A DNA stretch of 64,000 nt from Amycolatopsis vancoresmycina (GTDB lineage: Bacteria > Actinomycetota > Actinomycetes > Mycobacteriales > Pseudonocardiaceae), in contig NZ_JNYY01000021.1 in assembly GCF_000716785.1 (NCBI RefSeq), forward strand, positions 1 to 64,000, read 5' to 3'. Positions within the stretch are counted from its first letter, which is position 1; each line of letters starts with the position of its first letter. Under the pieces are notes generated by a model. It was given only the letters and a program-made list of their open reading frames with translations, made no database searches and was not told the DNA's origin. The position numbers and the translations under genes are program-made. Positions 53,228-60,996 of the stretch are shown piece after piece.

Positions 53228-54121
53228 ATGCCACTTGGGTTCACCCTTCCGGTTTTCGGCAAGGCGGCGGCCACACCGGGCGGGATCGCGTACTACGCGC
53301 GCGAGGCGGAGCGGGCGGGAGCGGCCGGGCTCTGGGTCGGCGACCGGCTGCTGTCGCCCGTCGCCCCGGTCGTGCCCTACCCGGGCTACGAGACCATGCC
53401 CGAGGAGTTCCACACCGCGCAGGACCCCTTCACCGCGCTGGCCATCGCCGCCGCCGTGACCGAGACCGCGGTGCTCGGTTCCAGCACCATCAACGCGACC
53501 CAGTACCAGCCCGCGAACCTCGCGCGGCTGCTGACCAGCATCGACGTCGCGAGCAACGGCCGGCTGCTGCCCGGCTTCGGCATCGGCTGGTCGCCGGACG
53601 AGTACGACGCCGTCGGCGTGCCGATGGGCGAACGCGGCCGGCGGCTGGACGACCTGCTCGACTTCCTCGAGACCTGGTGGACCCGGGACATCGTGTCGCA
53701 CGACGGCATCGGGTACACGGTCCCGGCCTCGCACATCGACCTGAAACCGGTGCGGAAGCCGCCCGTCCACCTGGCCGGGTTCGGCGGGAAGGCGCTGCAG
53801 CGGGTCGCCCGGCGGGCGGACGGCTGGCTGCCCGCGTGGTCGATCCCCGAGGCGTTCCCCGCCGATGTGATCACCTCGACCCTGGCCCAGCTCCGCGCCG
53901 AGGCCGAGCGCGCCGGCCGCGACCCGCAGGCGCTCGGCGTGGCCCTGCGGGTGAACGCCGCCCCCGGCACGGATCTGGAAACGATCGCCGCTTCGGTGAC
54001 CAAGATCGTCGAGCTGGTCAAGCCGGACCACACCTTCGTCGACCTCTCCTACGTGGTCGGCAGCGTCGAAGAACAGCTCGACAAGACCGGCCGCCTGCTG
54101 GAGCTGACGGCCGAGGGCTGA
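53228..54121 (+). CDS. LLM-class F420-dependent oxidoreductase
   Basis: A 297-residue TIM-barrel protein. The N-terminus GFTLPVFGKAAATPGGIAYY, the GLWVGDRLLSPVAP loop and LLPGFGIGWSPDEYDAVGVP match the luciferase-like monooxygenase group that in actinobacteria usually uses F420. The sequence PVHLAGFGGKALQRVARRADGW is also typical of that group. The start ATG 53228 has GGGGAGA upstream. It stands alone with its own promoter, divergent from the ECF42-YCII pair. Substrate unknown. Confidence 0.9.
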   Translation: MPLGFTLPVFGKAAATPGGIAYYAREAERAGAAGLWVGDRLLSPVAPVVPYPGYETMPEEFHTAQDPFTALAIAAAVTETAVLGSSTINATQYQPANLARLLTSIDVASNGRLLPGFGIGWSPDEYDAVGVPMGERGRRLDDLLDFLETWWTRDIVSHDGIGYTVPASHIDLKPVRKPPVHLAGFGGKALQRVARRADGWLPAWSIPEAFPADVITSTLAQLRAEAERAGRDPQALGVALRVNAAPGTDLETIAASVTKIVELVKPDHTFVDLSYVVGSVEEQLDKTGRLLELTAEG

Positions 54122-54232
54122 CCCGGGTTCCGGACGGGACGGTTGAGATCCCGCGTCCGTGGGCACGTCACCGGGGACGGGTCCTGGATGCGGGCTCGTC
54201 CGGGGTAGGCGGCGGCTCGCCGTGGTGATCAC

Positions 54233-54252
54233 CCTGCCGTCGGGGCGGCAGG
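54233..54252. terminator. hairpin between convergent LLM and MarR genes
   Basis: CCTGCCG and CGGCAGG are perfect 7-bp arms around a 6-base loop in the 139-bp gap between convergent genes. No T-tract. Confidence 0.45.
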
Positions 54253-54260
54253 CGCGACGG

Positions 54261-54710
54261 TCACCGCGGCCGGCCGCCGCCATCTTTTCCGGGCAGTCCG
54301 GCGGCCATAGTGGCGAAGATGCGCGTCAACGTCGCCAAGTCCGCCGCTTCGAGCGCGGCCAACGCCGCCGGTGGTTCGGTCAGGATGCGCCGGGCCGCCG
54401 CCGCGGCCTGCAGGCCCGCCTCCGTGAGGTGGACCAGCCGGCTGCGCTTGTCACCGGGGTTGGCGCGGCGCTCGGCCAGGCCGCGGCGCTCCAGGCGGTC
54501 GACCGCGACCGTCGCCGCGGAGGGGTCCACCTCCGCCGCCTGGGCGATCTCGCGCAGGGTCATCGGGGCTTCGGCCAGTTTGATCAGCAGCTCCGCCTTG
54601 CCCACGCCCAGGTCCAGCTCGAGGCGCAGCGCGCGGAGCCGGTCCTGGCCGGTGACGAAGGCCAGCATCTCCGTCCAGACCTGCGCCGCCGGGGTCGGTT
54701 CGGGGTTCAT
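54261..54710 (-). CDS. MarR-family regulator
   Basis: A 149-residue winged-helix regulator. The HTH is MTLREIAQAAEVDPSAATVA, and the wing RRANPGDKRSRLVHLTEAG carries the D-x-R-S/x-R signature of MarR proteins. ATG 54710 overlaps the MFS stop by 4 bp, so it is co-transcribed after the exporter and probably represses the operon through the palindrome at 56091. Confidence 0.92.
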   Translation of the reverse strand: MNPEPTPAAQVWTEMLAFVTGQDRLRALRLELDLGVGKAELLIKLAEAPMTLREIAQAAEVDPSAATVAVDRLERRGLAERRANPGDKRSRLVHLTEAGLQAAAAARRILTEPPAALAALEAADLATLTRIFATMAAGLPGKDGGGRPR

Positions 54711-56086
54711 CGGGCCACGTCCATCGCTTGCTCGCTCGACCGGCCGCCACTGTAGCGGGCCCGGCGGCCGGTCGAGAGCAGGCCGAGCGGCACCGTGGCG
54801 GCACCGCAGCCGGCGAGCACGGTCCACGCCGTCGCGGCGGGCACGCCGCTCGCGACCAGCGAACCGCACACCGCCACGCCGATCGCGCCGCCGGTCTGGC
54901 GGCAGGTCGACGCGATCGCCCCCGCGACGCCCGCCTGGTCGCGGGGCAGCCCGGCCAGCGCCGCGGTGGTCATCGGCGTCCCGGCCAGGCCGAACCCGGC
55001 GCCGAACAGCAGGTAGGCGAGCACGAGGTAGCCGGCTCCGGTCGACGGCCCGGACCCGGCGAGCAGGCCGGCGCCCACCGTCAGCAGCAGCCCGGCCAGC
55101 ACGAGCGGCAGCCGGGCGCCCCGGGCCGCGACGACGCGCCCGGACACCGTCGCGCACACCGCCCCCGCGGCCGCCATCGGGATCGTGAGCAGGCCGGCGT
55201 GCAGCGCGCGGTACCCGCGGACCTCCTGCAGGTAGAGCGTGGTGAGGAAGAGGAACCCGCCCACCGCCGTCAGGACGAGCAGCGCGATGACCGCCGCGCC
55301 CGAAAACGCCGGGCTGCGGAAGACGCGGACGTCCACCAGCGGCTCGGCGCGCCGGGACTCGGTCAGCACCAGGCCGCACACCGAGACCGCGGCCAGCACG
55401 AACAGCCCGACGACCAGGGGCGAGGCCCAGCCGTGCCGGGGTCCTTCGATGACGGCGGCGGTCACCGGGCCGAGGAACGTGACGACGAGCAGCTGGCCGA
55501 GCGGGTCGAACCGCCTGGCGCGCGCTGCTCGGGACTCCGGGACGAACCGCTGCGCCAGGCCGATGGCCAGCAGGCCGATCGGCACGTTGACCCAGAAGAT
55601 CGACCGCCACCCCAGGCCGCTGACCAGCAGCCCGCCGAGCACCGGCCCGCAGGCCCCGCCCAGCCCCGCCACCGCGCCCCAGGTGCCGACCGCGCGGGCG
55701 CGCTCCTTCGGCTCGGGGAAGGTGGTGGCGACGATCGACATCGCGACCGGGTTCAGCATCGCGCCGCCGACGGCCTGCAGCGCGCGGAACGCGACCAGCG
55801 CCCCGAGCGAAGGCGCGAGGCCGCACAGCAGGGAGCCGAGCGAAAACAGCCCGAGCCCGGTCTGGAACACCCGGCGGCGGCCGAACCGGTCGGCCACCGA
55901 GCCCGCGAACAGCAGCAGGGTCGCGATGACGAGCACGTAGGCGTCGACCACCCACTGCAGTCCGCTGACCGGCGCGTTCAGGGACTGCCGGATCGAGGGC
56001 AGCGCCACGTTGGCGATCGTCGTGTCCAGCCCGGCCACGACCACGCTGAGACAGCACGTCGCCAGCACGATCCCCCGCGTCTCCAC
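54707..56086 (-). CDS. MFS multidrug exporter (DHA2-like, 14-TM type)
   Basis: A 459-residue major facilitator with the LDTTIANVALPSI motif of the DHA2/EmrB-QacA group in helix 1, the ADRFGRRRVFQ loop (motif A) and the GPVLGGLL motif C. Start GTG 56086 (VETRGIVLAT) was preferred; a TTG-initiated extension to 56107 would run through the operator. It exports drugs or metabolites using the proton gradient and is paired with its MarR regulator. Confidence 0.92.
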   Translation of the reverse strand: METRGIVLATCCLSVVVAGLDTTIANVALPSIRQSLNAPVSGLQWVVDAYVLVIATLLLFAGSVADRFGRRRVFQTGLGLFSLGSLLCGLAPSLGALVAFRALQAVGGAMLNPVAMSIVATTFPEPKERARAVGTWGAVAGLGGACGPVLGGLLVSGLGWRSIFWVNVPIGLLAIGLAQRFVPESRAARARRFDPLGQLLVVTFLGPVTAAVIEGPRHGWASPLVVGLFVLAAVSVCGLVLTESRRAEPLVDVRVFRSPAFSGAAVIALLVLTAVGGFLFLTTLYLQEVRGYRALHAGLLTIPMAAAGAVCATVSGRVVAARGARLPLVLAGLLLTVGAGLLAGSGPSTGAGYLVLAYLLFGAGFGLAGTPMTTAALAGLPRDQAGVAGAIASTCRQTGGAIGVAVCGSLVASGVPAATAWTVLAGCGAATVPLGLLSTGRRARYSGGRSSEQAMDVAR

Positions 56087-56090
56087 GAAG

Positions 56091-56110
56091 TAATTGTTGC
56101 ACAACAACTA
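56091..56110. promoter_or_regulatory. MarR-type operator abutting the MFS start codon
   Basis: The dyad TAATTGTTG-CA-CAACAACTA pairs at eight of ten positions; its core is TTGTTG-CA-CAACAA. It lies four bases upstream of the MFS GTG, leaving almost no leader. Repressor binding there would cover the transcription start or initiation region. Confidence 0.65.
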
Positions 56111-56159
56111 CTTGTTCGGCGATGTGGGTGATCAGCTGCCGCGATGACCGATTTCTTGG

Positions 56160-56188
56160 TTGAGGTTTGTCCGGATCACGGATACGCT
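56160..56188 (+). promoter_or_regulatory. promoter of the LPMO gene
   Basis: TTGAGG at 56160-56165 and TACGCT at 56183-56188 are separated by 17 bp. They lie just upstream of the CebR-type box. Confidence 0.5.
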
Positions 56189-56199
56189 GCCACCTACGC

Positions 56200-56213
56200 T
56201 GGGAGCGCTCCCA
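56200..56213. promoter_or_regulatory. CebR-type operator
   Basis: TGGGAGCGCTCCCA is a perfect 14-bp palindrome identical to the box recognised by CebR, the LacI-family cellobiose-responsive repressor of Streptomyces. It is located immediately downstream of the -10 box of the LPMO promoter, 43 bp before the start codon. Confidence 0.85.
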
Positions 56214-56256
56214 CATGGATCACCAACGCTCGATCACCCGAGAATGGAGGCCCATC

Positions 56257-56916
56257 ATGCGTATGCGCGGCATCCCCCGGTCCGGCACCGGACGGCGGAG
56301 CGTGATCGCACTCGTCGTCGCCCTGCTGACGTGCGTGTTCGTCGGTGTCCCGGCCGCTTCGGCGCACGGCACCATCGTCAGCCCCCGCACGCGCGCCTAC
56401 CAGTGCTGGCAGGACTGGGGCAACCAGCACACGAATCCGGCCATGCAGCAGCAGGATCCCATGTGCTACCAGGCGTTCCAGGCCAACGCCGACACCATGT
56501 GGAACTGGATGAGCGCCCTGCGGGACGGCCTGAAGGGCAACTTCCAGGGCGCCACCCCCGACGGCCAGCTCTGCAGCAACGCCCTGTCGCGCAACAACTC
56601 CCTGAACACCCCAGGCCCGTGGCGGACCAGCACCATCGGCGCGAACTTCTCGATGCACCTGTACGACCAGGCCAGCCACGGCGCCGACTACTTCCGGGTC
56701 TACGTGAGCAAGAACGGGTTCGACCCCACCACCCAGCGCCTCGGCTGGGGCAACCTCGACTTCATCACGCAGACCGGCCGCTACGCCCCGGCCAAGGACA
56801 TCACGTTCGACGTGAAGACGTCGGGCTACACGGGACACCACGTCGTGTTCACGATCTGGCAGGCTTCGCACCAGGACCAGACGTACATGTGGTGCAGTGA
56901 CGTGGTTTTCGGCTAG
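56257..56916 (+). CDS. secreted AA10 lytic polysaccharide monooxygenase
   Basis: A 219-residue protein from ATG 56257 with ATGGAGG six bases upstream. A Sec/Tat-like signal peptide with RR ends at ASA-H37, so the mature protein starts with His37 (HGTIVSP). This His and His141 (SHGADYF) form the copper histidine brace. The C-terminus MWCSDVVF is typical of the family. No carbohydrate-binding module is attached. It cleaves cellulose or chitin oxidatively. The CebR box points to cellulose. The gene stands alone. Confidence 0.95.
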   Translation: MRMRGIPRSGTGRRSVIALVVALLTCVFVGVPAASAHGTIVSPRTRAYQCWQDWGNQHTNPAMQQQDPMCYQAFQANADTMWNWMSALRDGLKGNFQGATPDGQLCSNALSRNNSLNTPGPWRTSTIGANFSMHLYDQASHGADYFRVYVSKNGFDPTTQRLGWGNLDFITQTGRYAPAKDITFDVKTSGYTGHHVVFTIWQASHQDQTYMWCSDVVFG

Positions 56917-56927
56917 CGATCCCAGCT

Positions 56928-56973
56928 GTCGTGAGTGGTAAGGCGAGTTCTAACTCTCCTTACCACTCACGAC
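56928..56973. terminator. long perfect hairpin between LPMO and TetR genes
   Basis: 16-bp arms GTCGTGAGTGGTAAGG / CCTTACCACTCACGAC enclose an inner GAGTT/AACTC stem; the dyad centre falls on the TetR stop codon. The right arm encodes the last seven TetR residues (VVSGKES). It is probably a bidirectional terminator, but it looks like an inserted palindromic repeat. Confidence 0.7.
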
Positions 56974-57510
56974 GTTCCCGAAGGCGCGCAGGAACGTCTC
57001 GACGATGACGTCGGCGGCCTGCGCGTCGCCCAGTCCTGGCAAGTCCTTTGTGGACAGATGCACCAGCTGGCCGAGTACGTTGCCCGCCCACCGGTCGGGC
57101 AGGCCCGGCCGGAGGTGGCCCTCGTCGGTGGCTCGCTGCAGGAAGCGGTCCACCTCGTCGACCGCCCGCAGGCGGCGGGCCCAGATCTCCGGGTCGGTGC
57201 GCATCCGGCTGATCTCGGTCGGCCAGGTGCGGTTCACCCCGACGATCCCCTCGACGTACCGGTGCAGGGCCACCGGCACCGGCGCCTCGCGGAGCCGGGC
57301 GGCCTCGATCGCCGCCTCGATCGCGGCCAGCCGGGCCTGGTAGACCGCCGTCAGCAGCTCTTCGCGGCCCGCGAACCGGCGGTAGACGGTCCGGCGGTCC
57401 ACGCCAGCCGCCGCCGCGATCGCCGCGATGCTCGTGGCGGGGTCTTCCGCGAGCATGCGGGCGCCCGTCGTCAGCAGCAGTTCGAGGTTGCGGGCGGCGT
57501 CGGCTCTCAT
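56950..57510 (-). CDS. TetR-family regulator, divergent from aldehyde dehydrogenase
   Basis: A 186-residue regulator with HTH TSIAAIAAAAGVDRRTVYRR followed by FAGREELLTAV. The C-terminal half is helical. The start is ATG 57510. Its final residues are encoded by one arm of the long hairpin. Divergence from the aldehyde dehydrogenase gene, with dyads in the 115-bp gap, suggests that it represses that gene. Confidence 0.9.
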   Translation of the reverse strand: MRADAARNLELLLTTGARMLAEDPATSIAAIAAAAGVDRRTVYRRFAGREELLTAVYQARLAAIEAAIEAARLREAPVPVALHRYVEGIVGVNRTWPTEISRMRTDPEIWARRLRAVDEVDRFLQRATDEGHLRPGLPDRWAGNVLGQLVHLSTKDLPGLGDAQAADVIVETFLRAFGNVVSGKES

Positions 57511-57539
57511 GTCGTCAACCTACGCCAAGCGCCACAGCG

Positions 57540-57613
57540 GTGAGGCACTACTTGTGCAACGTCTCACAGAAGCGTCACCTATCTTGATGAAGTGCTACGT
57601 TGATGTGACACAT
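57540..57613 (+). promoter_or_regulatory. candidate TetR sites upstream of the aldehyde dehydrogenase gene
   Basis: Two dyads are visible: GTGAG...CTCAC arms over 57540-57567 and a perfect ATGTGACACAT at 57603-57613. The second touches the AGGAGG ribosome-binding site (57614-57619). Either could bind the divergent TetR protein. Confidence 0.45.
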
Positions 57614-57625
57614 AGGAGGTTAGCC

Positions 57626-59116
57626 GTGATCACCCACCACCAGCTCTTCATCGGCGGCACGTGGACCACCCCGAGCAGCACCGAGCTGCTGGACATCCGT
57701 TCGCCGCACGACAATTCCGTCATCGGCCGCGCCGCGCAGGCACTGCCCGCCGACGTCGACCGGGCCGTCGCCGCCGCCCGGCGCGCCTTCGACGAAGGGC
57801 CGTGGCCGCACACCCCGCCCGCGGACCGCATCGCGGTGCTCCGGCGGCTGGCCGGCCTGCGCGAGAAGCGCGCGGACGAGATCGCGGCCCTGATCACCGC
57901 GGAGAACGGGTCCGCGCTGTGGTTCACCAAGGCCGGTCAAGCCGGCCTGACGCGGCAGGCCAACGCGTTCCTGAAGGCGGCCGAGGAGTTCGGCTGGGAG
58001 GCGACGCTCGAACCGTCGGACCCCGCCGCGCCGTTCCGGTCGGTCGTGCGCCGGGAGGCGATCGGCGTGGTCGCCGCGGTCATCCCGTGGAACTCGCCGT
58101 TCTCCTCGGCGCTCGCCAAGATCGTCCCGGCGCTGCTGGCCGGCAACACCGTCGTCCTCAAGGTCTCGCCGGAGAACACGCTCAGCATGAACCTCCTCGC
58201 GGAGCTGCTGGCGGAGACCGGGCTGCCCGAAGGTGTCGTCAGCGTGCTGCCCGCCGACCGCGAGACCAGCGAATACCTGGTCAAGCACCCGGACGTCGAC
58301 AAGATCGCCTTCACCGGGTCGACCCGCGCCGGGCGCCGCATCGCCGCGCTGGCCGGGGAACAGCTCAAGCGCGTCAGCCTCGAACTGGGCGGCAAGTCGG
58401 CCGCGATCATCCTGCCGGACGCCGACCTCGACGCGGCGGTGCAGGGCCTGAAGTTCGGTTCCCTGCTCAACAACGGCGAAGCGTGCATCGCGCAGACGCG
58501 GATCCTGGCGCCGCGCAGCCGGTACGCCGAGGTCGTCGCCGGGCTGAAGGACCTGATCGAGTCCCTGCCGGTCGGCGACCCGGCGGCCGGCGGGACGTTC
58601 ATCGGCCCGATGATCCGCCGGGACCAGCAGCAGCGCGTCCTCGACTACATCCGCCTCGGCGTCGAAGAGGGCGCCCGGCTGGTCACCGGCGGCCCGGAGG
58701 TCCCGTCGGGGCTGGAGCGGGGCAACTACGTGACGCCGACGCTGTTCGCCGACGTGGACAACTCGATGCGGATCGCGCAGGAGGAGATCTTCGGCCCGGT
58801 CCTGGTCGTCATCGCCTACGACGACGAGGACGACGCGGTCCGCATCGCCGACGACTCCGAGTACGGCCTGTCCGGCGGCGTGTGGTCGGCGGACCCCGAG
58901 CACGCACTGGCGATCGCCCGCCGGGTGCGGACGGGCACGGTGACCGTCAACGGCGCCCCGATCGGCTTCGACGGACCGTTCGGCGGCTTCAAGGCCAGTG
59001 GCATCGGCCGCGAATACGGCGCCGCCGGAATCGGCACGTACACCGAGTACAAGACGATCACCGTGCCCGGCACGGCTCACCCGGCAGCGGCGGCGGCGAA
59101 CATCCCGGCTTCGTAG
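57626..59116 (+). CDS. aldehyde dehydrogenase
   Basis: A 496-residue NAD(P)-dependent aldehyde dehydrogenase. The general base Glu253 is in LELGGKS and the nucleophile Cys287 in NNGEACIAQTR. PWNSPF and EEIFGPVL are conserved family blocks. Start GTG 57626 is set by AGGAGG with five-base spacing. The last 40 bp overlap the 3' end of the convergent AhpD gene. The substrate is not evident; control by the divergent TetR is likely. Confidence 0.95.
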   Translation: MITHHQLFIGGTWTTPSSTELLDIRSPHDNSVIGRAAQALPADVDRAVAAARRAFDEGPWPHTPPADRIAVLRRLAGLREKRADEIAALITAENGSALWFTKAGQAGLTRQANAFLKAAEEFGWEATLEPSDPAAPFRSVVRREAIGVVAAVIPWNSPFSSALAKIVPALLAGNTVVLKVSPENTLSMNLLAELLAETGLPEGVVSVLPADRETSEYLVKHPDVDKIAFTGSTRAGRRIAALAGEQLKRVSLELGGKSAAIILPDADLDAAVQGLKFGSLLNNGEACIAQTRILAPRSRYAEVVAGLKDLIESLPVGDPAAGGTFIGPMIRRDQQQRVLDYIRLGVEEGARLVTGGPEVPSGLERGNYVTPTLFADVDNSMRIAQEEIFGPVLVVIAYDDEDDAVRIADDSEYGLSGGVWSADPEHALAIARRVRTGTVTVNGAPIGFDGPFGGFKASGIGREYGAAGIGTYTEYKTITVPGTAHPAAAAANIPAS

Positions 59117-59565
59117 GAGCCGCCCTTCTGGTGCACGATCACGGCGAGCCGGTTGGCCGCGTTGATCAGGGCGACGAGCGCAACGAGGGCGGCCACCTGC
59201 TCGTCGTCGTAGTGCTCGCGCACCCGGGCCCAGGTCCCGTCGGACACGCCCTCGGCGGCATCCGCCAGCCGGGTGCCCTCCTCGGCCAGCGCAAGCGCGG
59301 CCCGTTCGGCCTCGGTGAAGACGGTCGCCTCCCGCCACGCGGCGACAAGGGCGAGCCGCACCGCGGTCTCCCCGGCCGCGGCGGCCTCCTTGGCGTGCAT
59401 GTCGAGGCACCAGCCACACCCGTTGATCTGACTGGCCCGCAGGCTGACGAGCTCCTGCGTGCGCTTGGGAAGCGGCGACCGTTCGAGCACCTGCCCGAGC
59501 CCGGCGAACCGCTTGGCCAGCCGGGCGCCGGTGTCGGTGGTGAACAGGTCGATGCGGGGTTCCAT
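59077..59565 (-). CDS. AhpD-like alkylhydroperoxidase (carboxymuconolactone decarboxylase family)
   Basis: A 162-residue protein with the CxxC redox pair Cys50/Cys53 in NGCGWCLDMH and the following His57, the proton-relay arrangement of AhpD-like enzymes. AGGAGG precedes ATG 59565. It probably reduces peroxides or acts as a disulfide-dependent antioxidant; it could help where aldehydes and peroxides arise. Its 3' end overlaps the aldehyde dehydrogenase gene. Confidence 0.92.
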   Translation of the reverse strand: MEPRIDLFTTDTGARLAKRFAGLGQVLERSPLPKRTQELVSLRASQINGCGWCLDMHAKEAAAAGETAVRLALVAAWREATVFTEAERAALALAEEGTRLADAAEGVSDGTWARVREHYDDEQVAALVALVALINAANRLAVIVHQKGGSYEAGMFAAAAAG

Positions 59566-59637
59566 GGCTTCGTCCTCCTGGTCGTGGGGTGCAACGACCT
59601 CAAGACACCGGCGGGACGGAGGTTGTGACAGCTCTGC

Positions 59638-60996
59638 TCAGATCGTGGATCCCCAGACGAGGATCGGCGTGGTGACCGGGGTGACCGGCGACCCGGGCCG
59701 CGTCCCGGTGACGTGGATTTCGTAGCCACCGGGCGGCAGCGCGGGCGCGTCGGTGCGGAAGAGGCCGTCGGCACCGCGCGGCCGGCGCGCGAAGACCGGC
59801 TGCTGCCGTTCGTCGACGACGGTGACCTGGACGCCGTCGCGCGCATCCGGCGGCAGCTCGACGGCGATGGGCACCGGCTCGCCGGCCAGCACGAGCTCCG
59901 GAACGGTGAGCCGGACGGGAACCGTGGCGGGTGCCCGCCGCCGGATGGGGACGGTGGTGAGGACTTCTTCGACTTCGTCGAGGGCGTAGGGGTTGGCTTG
60001 CAGGCTGCCGTGGTGCTCGACGACCCGGCGGACGGTGTGGGTGTCCATCGGAAGGCCGTGCCCGATCGCACCGGCGAGCGGGACGGTGCCGTCGCCGAAG
60101 TCGTTGTCCCCGTCGATGGTGTCGAGCGCCTCGGCCCGCCCGCCGGAGATCCGCACGGTGGTGGGCGTGGCCTGGCGCGCACCGACGATGGTGTGGTTGA
60201 TGCTCAGGCTTTCCGGACGGCCGGCTTCCGCGTCGGCGAGGTCCCGGTGGAAGGCGAGCGCGTCACCGGTCATGGCGGCGTCGAGTTCCGGAGGTGTTCG
60301 CTCGGCGAGGTTGACCAGGCCGCCCGGCTCCTCGACACAGGCGTACGAAGGGAGCAGCTGGTGGAGCGCGGGCATGCTGCGGGCGAAGAGGGTGAGGTCG
60401 ACGGCGAAGGGGCCGAGCTCCTTGCGAACACCGTTGACGAGCGGCAGGAGCGCTTTGGCAGCCCCACGGTAGGGAGTTCCGAGGGTGATGAGCTTGCGGG
60501 TGTGGCCGGCACCGCCGCAGCGTTCGATGTACCAGCGGGCGACGAGGCCACCCATGGAGTGGCAGACGAAGACGAGCTGGGCGTCCGGGTGGGTCTCCCG
60601 CCACTTCTCGAGCGCGGGTTCGACGAGAGTCGCGAGGCGACGGCCGTTGTACCGGTTGGAGAGCCGCCAGTCATAGGCGACCGGGAGCAGGTTGCCGCGC
60701 TGTTCGTCGAAGCCGAGGGCCCGAAGTCGTTTCAGGAGACCGGTGTAGCCGCGGATGGGTGTCCAGATCCCGGGTACGACGTGCAGGTCGGGCATGAGGA
60801 CGCCCGGTTCGACACCATCGCCGGGGTGTTCGTCGCCGAGTCCGTCGGGGAGCCGGAGCCGGTCGAGGTTCCGGCCGAGGGTGCCGATGGCCCGGAGAAT
60901 CGCACCGGCGGAGGGGGCCCAGACGGGGGTGCCGTTCCGGAGCAGGGTGCTGCCGGTAATTCCGGGGAGCACGACGACGAGGTCGCTGTCAGGCAT
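59638..60996 (-). CDS. LCAT-like lipase/acyltransferase with C-terminal Ig-like domain
   Basis: A 452-residue alpha/beta-hydrolase. The nucleophile Ser147 lies in CHSMGG, the Asp in GDGTVPL and the His in VVEHHG, the LCAT/PDAT order. The oxyanion region is VVLPGITGS at the N-terminus. The last 90 residues look like a beta-sandwich (PVRLTVPELVLAGEPVPI onward). No signal peptide is present, so it acts inside the cell or is delivered otherwise. ATG 60996 overlaps the TPR gene stop by 8 bp, so the two are coupled; a phospholipase effector with a TPR sensor is one possible reading. Confidence 0.88.
   Translation of the reverse strand: MPDSDLVVVLPGITGSTLLRNGTPVWAPSAGAILRAIGTLGRNLDRLRLPDGLGDEHPGDGVEPGVLMPDLHVVPGIWTPIRGYTGLLKRLRALGFDEQRGNLLPVAYDWRLSNRYNGRRLATLVEPALEKWRETHPDAQLVFVCHSMGGLVARWYIERCGGAGHTRKLITLGTPYRGAAKALLPLVNGVRKELGPFAVDLTLFARSMPALHQLLPSYACVEEPGGLVNLAERTPPELDAAMTGDALAFHRDLADAEAGRPESLSINHTIVGARQATPTTVRISGGRAEALDTIDGDNDFGDGTVPLAGAIGHGLPMDTHTVRRVVEHHGSLQANPYALDEVEEVLTTVPIRRRAPATVPVRLTVPELVLAGEPVPIAVELPPDARDGVQVTVVDERQQPVFARRPRGADGLFRTDAPALPPGGYEIHVTGTRPGSPVTPVTTPILVWGSTI

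Noticed and set aside
54707..56107. MFS gene starting at TTG 56107
   Set aside because: The extension adds LCNNYF, encoded by the palindromic operator, with no family similarity; GTG 56086 fits the helix 1 start better.
56200..56213. TGGGAGCGCTCCCA as a terminator hairpin
   Set aside because: It lies between the promoter and the start codon, has no loop, and matches the CebR operator exactly.
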